From Elmis aenea (lineage: Eukaryota; Arthropoda; Insecta; Coleoptera; Elmidae), in assembly GCA_947652605.1 (NCBI GenBank), contig OX393580.1:18682159-18746158 (forward strand): a stretch of DNA of 64,000 bases. The letters are read 5' to 3'. Positions 55,968-64,000 of the stretch are shown here, one piece after another. Both the position numbers and the translations under genes were made by a program. The notes beneath the pieces were generated by a model that saw only the letters and a list, made by a program, of their open reading frames with translations, was not told the DNA's origin and did no database searches. Within the stretch, counting starts at the first letter, position 1. Each line of letters begins with the position of its first letter.

Positions 55968-56698
55968 ACTTGAACTAGTGGCGGATTATCGCACAGGCGC
56001 AAGAAGCGCGCGCTTGGGGCCTCCGATTGTCAGGGGCCTCCAAAAATTAGCAAATTAAAAATATAGTTATTTATGTATCAAGGCCAAAACGTGTACCTTT
56101 TTCGGCCGCGTCTGGACGAAAAGTACGTTTTGGCCGAGGTGCATATTACATTTTTTGTGCAATCGAATTAAATACAATTTAAATTTTTAGTATTTTTCAA
56201 AAATATAGGTTAGAAACTACGTGACATTCTGTCACTAACAGATGACGGCGTATGCTGTTAGCGGTGGAAACGTACTTGCATAATTCTGTACATAATTTAA
56301 ATAACCTTTTTTTGTGCGATTGTAATGTTTTATTCATAAATTTAAACATTGATTAATTATTAATTACATAACGTGTACCATATCATATATTTATTTATTA
56401 ATACATAGTATAATTGACAGCAATAAAACAGTAACAGTATCAACACGAAAATATTAGGTTATAAACTACCTGAAAGTTAACAACCTAAAGACCTCTACGT
56501 CACTACCCTTAGCGGGGCAGCCATAATCTCAGAGAACTTATATTCAGGCACGCACATGCGCTTTCCGTTCTGCTTAATGCAAATGATCTTTTTCGTACGC
56601 TGTAGGGGCCGAAAAAACTTTTCGGCCGTTGCTAAGGATAGGGCCGAAAATGCAGTAGGTACTTTATGGTTGCTAACGCGTCCGTCAAATAATTGTTT

Positions 56699-56890
56699 CT
56701 AGTACGATCGCACAACACTATCGAAAGCTTTTGAGGGATCAGCACACATGACCATGGTATGTTCGCCTTTATTGAGGAATTGAAGTACATTTCGGATTGC
56801 CATGTAAATAGCGCTGGTAGTTGTTTTGCCTTTCCTGAATCCATTTTGAGCTTTGTTTATTAAGCCAAAGTGGTCTACGTAATTTTCAAT
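56699..56890 (-). pseudogene. LINE reverse-transcriptase fragment
   Basis: The minus strand reads NYVDHFGLINKAQNGFRKGK followed by TTTSAI, then DPSKAFDSVV. These are the QxGFRxGxST and DxSKAFDxV motifs of LINE reverse transcriptases, the second holding a catalytic Asp. A stop follows at 56701-56699. Nothing else of the element was found. Confidence 0.65.
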
Positions 56891-57062
56891 TTTGTTGTAG
56901 ATTATTTTTTCAATGAATATGTGAATAAAAATGCTAAAATTAAAGATTTTTTAAAGACACATGATTGATTAGTAATTAATTTTTAATTGAGTAATTAGAT
57001 GATTTGATAGCATTACTTTGTAATTAAAACAAGGGGGTCTCAAAACTAGGTTGCGCTTGGAG

Positions 57063-57146
57063 CAGTGGCGTAGCGACGGGGGCAAGAGGAGTATCGATGC
57101 AAAAAAAAAAATGCTCCGGGCGCCATTTACCCTCGCTACGCCACTG
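57063..57146. mobile_element. 84-bp miniature hAT element
   Basis: The ends CAGTGGCGTAGCGACGGG and (inverted) CAGTGGCGTAGCGAGGG are flanked by identical 8-bp duplications GCTTGGAG (57055-57062, 57147-57154). It is essentially two termini joined by an A-run and is the same family as the 1.36 kb element at 59058-60412. Confidence 0.92.
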
Positions 57147-57180
57147 GCTTGGAGCCCTCCAAGTGATTGATCCGCCACTG

Positions 57181-58331
57181 ACTTTTATTAACTTCCCAGT
57201 TGTCCACCGATTAATGCCATACAATTGTGTTTAGTTTAACATTGCAAAATATGCATATAAACGCATGTAACACACTTATTAAACTTAACAAGCAATGTGC
57301 ACATCCCACTAATTTTGAGTATGTACTTGGTTTGTTGAGTGGAAACTTTCGACAAACGATCACAGAACGCGGAAATTAAAAAACGTCTTAAAAAACAATC
57401 CTAGATTGCGAATACACGAACGGAAAAAAGATTCGTCAGGGGAATTCAAAAAGCACGTTACTAATAAAAAGTAACATTGCCTTTTTTGAGTAAGCTACTG
57501 TAAAATATTTTTTTTTATTAATTTGCAAAAGGCTTTAATACAATTGATTGCATTAAAGAGTTACCAGAGATTAAAATTTAAAGCGCCTTGCGAATTAGGC
57601 TTATTAAAACTTTAAAACAGTTGTAAGGAATGGAGGAAGCGTGATGGAAAAATAAACTAAATAGAAAATTAGCTGGTATTTTAGTACAACTTAGATTTGA
57701 AACAATTAAATCGAGCGATTTCTGCGTTAACGAAGTTTCTATTTAGCGGAATAACGAACATATGAGCTTTTGGGAGTGATTACAGTTCTTTGTTGATAAA
57801 ATAAAGCCACAAAACTATCTTGAACGCAAAAATCGCGATTATTAAAATCATAATTTAAACATTAAATGTTTTATGAGTATAATAACAGTTCATATGATGA
57901 AATAAAACCACAAACTGCATAGTTTAATGCTATCTTATTGATAAGAACTAGTTTAATTTAATTTCTATCGGAGGATATCCGTGTATGTGGCGGTTTGCGT
58001 CTTACGCAATAGTTATAAAATAATATGGGCTAATGTTTTTGAACGTGCGATAAAGACTTGGCAGGAATTATATTTGCTTTGGTAGCGAGTCCAGATAAAA
58101 ACTTCCTATGTCATAATAGAAAATGTAAGTGGAAGTCGCTTAATTAATTAACGTATTTAATATTTGCACATGATATACGTACATACATGCACAAAAGGGT
58201 GCATAATTTTTTTAATTATCTGAATTACAGCAAATGCTCAAATTGGTGGCTTTGCAAGCAATTTTAAACATGTTGTCATAATTTATGAACCCTCCTTAAT
58301 TAAATATCTTTTTGTCCTCTTGTGCCTTGAT
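57181..58331. other. No gene or bounded repeat recognised
   Basis: AT-rich sequence without a convincing frame. Confidence 0.45.
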
Positions 58332-58380
58332 TCACAAAAAATAAACAAGAGGCGCTAGGTCAGGAGAGCTAGGTTGCCCC
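58332..58380 (-). pseudogene. Tiny IS630/Tc1-like transposase scrap
   Basis: The minus strand reads GQPSSPDLAPLVYFL, close to the WPxRSPDLxPLDYFLWG block that contains the third catalytic position of DDE_3 transposases. Only about 15 codons survive, so this is a weak call. Confidence 0.35.
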
Positions 58381-59057
58381 GCCTTGAAAATCGTATAAGT
58401 TGATAAAGAGAAAAAAGTTATATAAGGCAAAGCAATTATAGATCCAGAATTTTGGGGACACCGTCTATTAAAGTAAAAATTAATTTTGATACGCACTTGC
58501 TTTGTTTAAATTATATTTTAAAAACGATCTTAAACTATGCAGTAAGCTTCCATGTTCGATGTCTTAAGTGTTAGTTTTGCTTCTGGACTAAAATTGCGCC
58601 AAATAAGTAGCTCGTAACCAGCCCACATAGCTATAGGTTTGTTCGAACAAGCGATTTAAAGCAATCCATGTATAAATATAAATGCGTGAACTATGTACTA
58701 ATAAATGTATTGGCCAGAACCTATTAGCCGTTGTTGGAACGCTTTTACGACTGGTCTAACTGATAATGACATTTGTGTCTATTGGGTTCATAGAAATGAG
58801 CGCATCGCAAGGGTTAACACCTTAAGAATCCAGTACTAAATGGAATGGGGAGGTTGATGCATAGCTACCAGAGCTCACGTTAGTTATGAACAGCGCATGC
58901 CTGTAAAAATCCCAGAAACAGTTCGTCCCTTCGTTCACGGACTGTTTTGATCGTCCGCAAACCAGTACATGAATTGATTTGAGAGTTGACGGAACGAATG
59001 ACTGACCGTCCGGTGAACTGTCAGAGACTGTGATAGAACGCGATATTGATTCTGAGC

Positions 59058-60412
59058 CAGGGGCGTAGCGAGGGTAAGTGGCGCCCGGGGCATATTATTT
59101 TTTTGCGCCCCCCCTCCCACGTCTTTATTTTTTATTGTAGGTTTTGAGTTTCAAGTAAAATAATGTTGTTTTGTATATAAGTTGTTTCCGAGTTGGAACC
59201 CGATAAAGAAGGACGAAACGTTGGTTATGAAAAAACCTTCGACGCGGTTCCAACCCGGACACAACTTATACAGGGTGATTGAAATTCGAGTTTAAGCATG
59301 GAAATCTCGCTTATTATAATAGCTAGAGTATAGGTTTAAATTTGGCAAAGTTGCTAAATTCGATGCTCATTGATAATCCAAAGACAAATTGGAAATATCT
59401 CAAACGGTATCCGAGAAAATTAGGAAAAACCGGAAAATACGACTTTTGAAAATCGTCTATAACTCCTTTGGAGTTTGAAATGTTTTAAACGTGTAAAAAT
59501 ATTGCGCAAGCAACTTTTTAAACCGAATCGGATGGTGGTCACAAATTTTTCCTAGATCGATTTGTTTTTGTTTTATGACAACCAACTTTGTTTTTTTCTT
59601 ATGGGCAGCATATCGCGTTTTTGTGTGACAAGTAACAGGCTTTCAAAACTTTTAGTTTGTTGATCGGTTGTCATGGAAACAATATAAACTACAATGACAG
59701 GCCAACCTGATTTATAGTTGTTATTGCTAAAAAGGTATTTTTTCAAATTTGACAATGAAAGAAGAAGTAAAATACCATGTGTGATACATCAATGGATTCA
59801 GAAAAATAAATGCTATTTGATTATGTAAATAGCAAAAATTGCGTCTAAAAGAAACAAAAAGTTGGTTGTCATAAAACAAAAACGAATCGATCTAGGAAAA
59901 ATTTGTGATCACAATCTGATTCGGCTTAACAAGTTGCTTAGGCAATGTTTTTTTAACACATTTGAAATATTTTATACTCCAAAGGAGTTACAGACTATTT
60001 TCAAAAATCGCATTTTCCAGTTTTTCCTAATTTTGTCGGACACCGTTTGAGATATTTCCAATTCCTATTTGGATTATCAATGAGCATCGAATTTAGCAAC
60101 TTTGCCCAATTTAAACCTACACTCTAGCTATTATAACAAGCGAGAACCCCATGCTTAAACTCGAATTTCAATCACCCTGTATACATTGGACATCGGCTGC
60201 GGAAGCCTACAACATAGATTTATGTTGTGTTATTTATTCAAATACACTGCAATGAAAATAAGAACAAATTATAAAATAATAATTGCATTTTAGTTTTGTG
60301 GCTTTAAATAAGTGAAATAAACGCAAAAATATTTTGTCTTCGCGGCGTCCCCCCATCAAGACTGGCGCCCGGGGCATCGATACTCCCTTGCCCCCCCGTC
60401 GCTACGCCACTG
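59058..60412. mobile_element. 1.36 kb hAT element nested in the GGTTTGTTC element
   Basis: The ends CAGGGGCGTAGCGAGGG and (inverted) CAGTGGCGTAGCGACGGG are flanked by identical 8-bp duplications TTCTGAGC (59050-59057, 60413-60420). It has no transposase; the interior holds another, palindromic element. Confidence 0.92.
59271..60179. mobile_element. 909-bp palindromic Tc1/mariner-type MITE, third nesting level
   Basis: The ends CAGGGTGATTGAAATTCGAG are perfect inverted repeats flanked by TA (59269-59270, 60180-60181). Arms of about 330 bp share CGATCTAGGAAAAATTTGTG and similar blocks. It lies wholly inside the hAT element. Confidence 0.92.
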
Positions 60413-61093
60413 TTCTGAGCAGAATCCTGACAGTACGTCGCATAGTCCGTGGACCTGTTGGAACAGACCTTATGTTAAACAAATCTTTATTCAGTCGCCA
60501 GTGATAATTTTCAAAGCTGAATAAGTCAGATTTTTTTTCCCCTGGTGCTTTCACGAAGAAATTTATTGCGCAGTCGGAAGAGCTTTCCAAAACAACAAAG
60601 TATACAGGGTGGTGCTTTTTTCGATGCTCACCATTGCTATCTTGGAAACGGTAAAAGATAGAAGGTCGGTTAAATTAGAGAAAAGTTGCACATTTTTATG
60701 GCGATTAAGAATCTGAAAAGAAATCCTGGATATTTTGATTCGTTTTTGATTTATTAAAAAAAAACTGAAAAATGTGATTTTAGAAAAATATTATTATCTT
60801 CCCTACCATTGACGCTATTTCATTTAAACTTGGTAACTTTATGTTTTTGACCGTCCTGGGTTTGATGACGTCAACAGAAATTTTCTAAGCCTTCTAGATT
60901 TCAAGTTGCGATAGTCAACTTTTTTATTTCTTATGGCCGCCATATTGGATTTTTACACCATCAGACAGACAAAAAAATTAGCTTTTCACATTGGTAACCA
61001 ACATCCCTTTTTTCTTCCAAAAAACTTGTTGAAATTTGAAAATTTGTATAAATAATCTATAAAATCGAGAATGCTCTGAAAAACAATTAAAAC

Positions 61094-61552
61094 CAGGGCA
61101 TGAAACCGGTTTTTTAAACCGGTTTAAAAAACCGGTTAACCGTTATTTTTTGTCAGAAAAAGTGATTTTTAACCGAAACCGAAACCGTTACTTTTAAAGG
61201 CAAAAAAAACGGTAACCTTTAACCAAAATAATAAAAAACCGGTTTTTTTAACGTCTTTTTTTCAATAAAAATTACGATGAAAAATACAAAATCTGTAGTA
61301 AATGCGATTAGTTTACCAAAACTCATTACTGAACTCTCGATTGTACATTTATTATAAAATTATAAATAAATAATATTTTTTCATACTTTGCATTCCTGAT
61401 CTAAATAATTTTAAAAACCGGTTAATTTAACCGGTTTTTTCTAAACCGGTTTTTTACGAATAAAACCGGTTTTTCAACAAAAACCGGTATAAAAATAAAG
61501 TTCTCGATTTCGGTTAACCGTTAACCAAAATTTTTTTCGGTTTCGAGCCCTG
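61094..61552. mobile_element. 459-bp hAT-type element nested in the palindrome loop
   Basis: The ends CAGGGCATGAAACCGG and (inverted) CAGGGCTCGAAACCGA are flanked by identical 8-bp duplications ATTAAAAC (61086-61093, 61553-61560). AACCGGTTTT motifs are repeated throughout, mostly near the ends. Confidence 0.93.
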
Positions 61553-61689
61553 ATTAAAACTATGATATAAGTAAAAGCTACAGAACATTTTATTGGTCTA
61601 ATGATAACGAAATTAAGATTGTTGGAAACATATTTAGAAGATATGTTAGGCGAATTGCCATTATTAACAATTCAAAATCATCAGTAGTT

Positions 61690-61966
61690 TCAGCAAGAAG
61701 GAGCGTTCCTCACAACGCCCGCATGGTAAAAGGATATTAATTTAGATGTACCCTTTCAAAATTTATGACTTGGTACGTTTGGTCCTGTTCATTGGCTTCC
61801 GCGATCGCCATGTTTAACGCCTATGGATTACTTTTACATTGATGTTGTTTATGCAACCCTAACGGAAAATATTGAACTTCTTCGCCGTAAAATCAAAAAT
61901 GCTTTCGACTTTATTTCGAGACAAACTATCCTAAAAGGCAGTGGACGAAATGAATTTGAGGACTAA
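61690..61966 (+). pseudogene. IS630/Tc1-like (DDE_3) transposase fragment
   Basis: QQEGA and, after a frame slip, PHNARMVKG correspond to the second catalytic Asp region (here changed to Glu) and the helix after it. Then LGTFGPVHWLPRSPCLTPMD and YVVYATLTENIELLRRKI-like text match the third catalytic region, with the usual RSPDLTP changed to RSPCLTP. The stop is at 61964-61966. It is in the loop of the 60605-62589 palindrome and is likely what remains of that element's own gene. Confidence 0.7.
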
Positions 61967-62801
61967 CCACTACATCATACATAACGGCGCGCACTTTAAA
62001 CAATTATTTAAATAATTATTTATCTGCTGTTTTAAATTTATTGTCATTTCGTTATTTTATTAGACCTATAAAATGTTGTGTCACTTTTATTTATATTATA
62101 ATTTTAAGTGTTTTTCAGAACATTCGCGATTTTATAGATTATTTATACAAATTTTCAAATTTCAACAAGTTTTTCGAAAGAAAAATGGTATGTTGGTTAC
62201 CAATCTGAAAAGCTAATTTTTTTGTCTGTCTGATGGTGTAAAAATCCAATATGGCGGCCATAAGAAATAAAAAAGTTGACTATCGTAACTTGAAATCTAG
62301 AAGGCTTAGAAATTTTCTGTTGACGTCATCAAACCCAGGACGGTCAAAAACATAAAGTTACCAAGTTTAAATGAAATAGCGTCAATGGTAGGGAAGATGG
62401 TAATATTTTTCTAAAATCACATTTTTCAGTTTTTTTGTAATAAACCAAAAACGAATCAAAATATCCAGGATTTCTTTTCAGATTCTTAATCGCTATAAAA
62501 ATGTGCAACTTTTCTCTAATTTAACCGACCTTCTATCTCTTACCGTTTCCAAGATAGCAATGGTGAGCATCGAAAAAAGCACCACCCTGTATACATTTTT
62601 GACTGTAAACAGTAAATTAACTTTGTAAATAATACACCGTTAACGAATTACCAAGAGAAATGAGGAACCTTAGCAGTTTTGTTTATTTGATTTTTTTTAA
62701 ATTACTTTCGCGATGTAGCCTTAAGATACCTTTGTTAAATCTGATGTCGTTAAGATGTATCGACGGAGTTTAAACAACTTCTGTATGAATAACTATTTAT
62801 G

Positions 62802-64000
62802 CAGGGTTCTCGTAAACGGTAAGAGTTACGACTTCGGTTAAATTAGGGCAAAGTTGTATATTCAGGTGCTTAATAATTTGACGCAAACAGAACTTATCTA
62901 GCTCTTTTAGTTTTTGAGATATAGGGAAAAAAGTAAAAAAGTGGATTTTTGTTTTTCGCCCGTAACTTTTTCATTTGATGTCGAATTTCATCTCTGTAAT
63001 AACTTTATCATGGCCACTTTTTGCAAGGAATCAGAATTCCCAATTATATTTTCCGTGCGACGTTTCGTTTTTTTAAAACCATCATCAGGTCAATTTTTTC
63101 TTATGGACGCTATATCTGATTTTAACGCCAATTTGAAGAGCATTTTTCTTTGAATCTAAAAAATTGTTGTTAAAAATGGCAAAAATAAATATTTTATTTA
63201 AAACAAATCCTAATCGGCATGGTAAATAATTGTCTTTGTCCCTTTTTCCTTGGAAGCAGGTAAGTAAACCGCATGAAATTACTATTAGAGGGATTTAATT
63301 AAAAAAATAGGTATTAATAAATGTGTTAGGAATGCATTAACATTGTTCACTTATTAGCAAATATTTTTAGAATATTTTCTTCAGTTACGTAATAAATTTG
63401 TCTAAAATGTGTATTTAATACTTATTTAGCATACAATTATTTGTAACAAAATTTTCGTAAGCAAATAATGTAAGTGTTCATAGTTTACAGAAAACGTCCA
63501 GATATCTGTTTACGCTTTTTGTTTATTAGAAGTCATTAACGCAGATAAAAGGCATAACTTGTTACTTTTTGTTACAAATAATTGTATGCCAAATAAGGAT
63601 TAAATACACATTTTACAGAAATTTATCACGTAACAAGAAAATATTCTAAAAATATTTGCTAATAAGTGAACAATGTTAATGCATTCCTAAACTAACAGCT
63701 AACACATTTATTAATACCCATTTACTTACCTGCTTCCAAGAAAAAAGGGACAAAGACAATTATTTACCATGCCGATTAGGATTTGTTTTAAATAAAACAT
63801 TTGTTTTTGCCATTTTTAACAACAATTGTTTCAAAAAAGTCCCAAGTGTTATACATTATTGAATTCAGAAAAAAATGCTTTACAAATTGGCGTTAAAATC
63901 AGATATAGCGTCCATAAGAAAAAATTGACCTGATGATGGTTAAAAAAAAAAAACGAAACGTCGCACAAAAAATATAATTGGGGATTCTGATTCCTTGAAA
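62802..64000. mobile_element. Palindromic element cut by the window end
   Basis: The left end CAGGGTTCTCGTAAACGGTA resembles 17816-17880 in its CTCGTAAACGGT(A/G)AG block. The inner arms, 62990-63490 and 63520-64000, are nearly perfect inverted copies (GGTAAATAATTGTCTTTGTC and its complement). The outer 190 bases of the right arm lie beyond the window. No transposase is visible. Confidence 0.85.
63061..63088 (-). ncRNA. Weak hammerhead-like core
   Basis: The minus strand reads CTGATGA, an A/T-rich segment that can form a weak stem, and CGAAACG. A mirrored copy lies at 63930-63960 on the plus strand. The stem is poor and the cleavage strand unclear. Confidence 0.18.

Larger units (their letters stand above)
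55976..57180. mobile_element. Probable 1.2 kb hAT-type element
   Basis: The left end TAGTGGCGGATTATCG and the right end (inverted) CAGTGGCGGATCAATC match over their first 11-12 bases. Related GGGGCCTCC and GGAGGG blocks lie inside. Flanking ACTTGAAC and ACTTTTAT agree at only five of eight positions, so the duplication is doubtful. It contains a LINE RT scrap and a perfect tiny hAT MITE. An inverted pair near 56092 and 56650 (GTACC with TTTTTCGGCC) may be another nested element. Confidence 0.45.
58635..60470. mobile_element. Second copy of the GGTTTGTTC element, interrupted
   Basis: From 58636 to about 59050 it matches the reverse complement of 13795-14225. The remainder, 60421-60470, lies beyond an inserted hAT element. 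The ends are TAGGTTTGTTCGAACAAGC and (inverted) TAAGGTCTGTTCCAACAGG. Removing the insertion gives an element of about 470 bp, the same size as the other copy. Confidence 0.75.
60605..62589. mobile_element. 2 kb palindromic Tc1/mariner-type element
   Basis: The ends CAGGGTGGTGCTTTTTTCGA are perfect inverted repeats flanked by TA (60603-60604, 62590-62591). Arms of about 480 bp are nearly identical (for example GGTAGGGAAGAT facing ATCTTCCCTACC). The loop holds a transposase scrap and a nested hAT element. High arm identity suggests recent activity or gene conversion between arms. Confidence 0.93.

Noticed and set aside
63930..63960. Second weak hammerhead-like core near the window end
   Set aside because: CTGATGA and CGAAACG are present but the intervening A-run cannot form a good stem; listed only as a mirrored copy.
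1..64000. CRISPR arrays, tRNA or rRNA genes, bacterial-type operons
   Set aside because: No regularly spaced identical short repeats, no cloverleaf that I could recognise, and the DNA is clearly animal in structure.

Overview
The window looks like intron-rich, transposon-saturated DNA from a large arthropod (probably insect) genome. It is AT-rich, has canonical GT/AG splice sites and almost no long open reading frames, and carries many animal transposon superfamilies with readable target-site duplications (TSDs). A beetle or another large-genome insect would fit, but nothing in the sequence fixes the species.

The only convincing host gene is on the minus strand. Two coding exons (18776-19038 and 7955-8252) join in frame to give a BPS segment followed by an SH2 domain, the C-terminal half of a Grb7/Grb10/Grb14-type adaptor. 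The stop codon is at 7955-7957 and the 3' UTR probably lies in 5.7-7.95 kb. The 10.5 kb intron between the exons is full of transposons. The upstream exons (RA and PH domains) were not found, so the 45 kb from 19.04 kb to the window end may be further intron or unrelated DNA.

Layout: 0-2.4 kb, a long palindromic Tc1/mariner-type element in older repeats; 3.5-5.3 kb, a short piggyBac element inside a pogo-like relic; 5.4-8.3 kb, a hAT MITE, the putative 3' UTR and the terminal exon; 8.9-18.6 kb, an intron with mariner, tandem repeats, hAT, a TIR element inside a hAT gene, and two palindromes; 18.8-19.0 kb, the BPS/SH2 exon; 19.9-22.9 kb, a deleted Ty3/gypsy-like LTR element with a PIF/Harbinger element in its integrase region; 23.5-31.2 kb, hAT, a 1.9 kb palindrome, a 1.7 kb foldback with a 9-bp TSD, and another palindrome; 32.8-46 kb, palindromes, hAT, two mariner relics and LINE fragments; 46.16-51.94 kb, a piggyBac element with a Jockey-like LINE inside; 52.7-53.5 kb, a tandem array; 54-60.5 kb, hAT elements and a three-deep nest; 60.6-64 kb, two more palindromes, the last cut by the window end.

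The strongest theme is the set of long palindromes flanked by TA with CAGGGT-like ends. Two carry decayed IS630/Tc1-like transposase pieces in their loops. Those inside the Grb-like intron would be transcribed as long hairpins with the gene. All transposon genes seen are truncated, frameshifted or deleted. No tRNA, rRNA, CRISPR or bacterial-type feature was seen.
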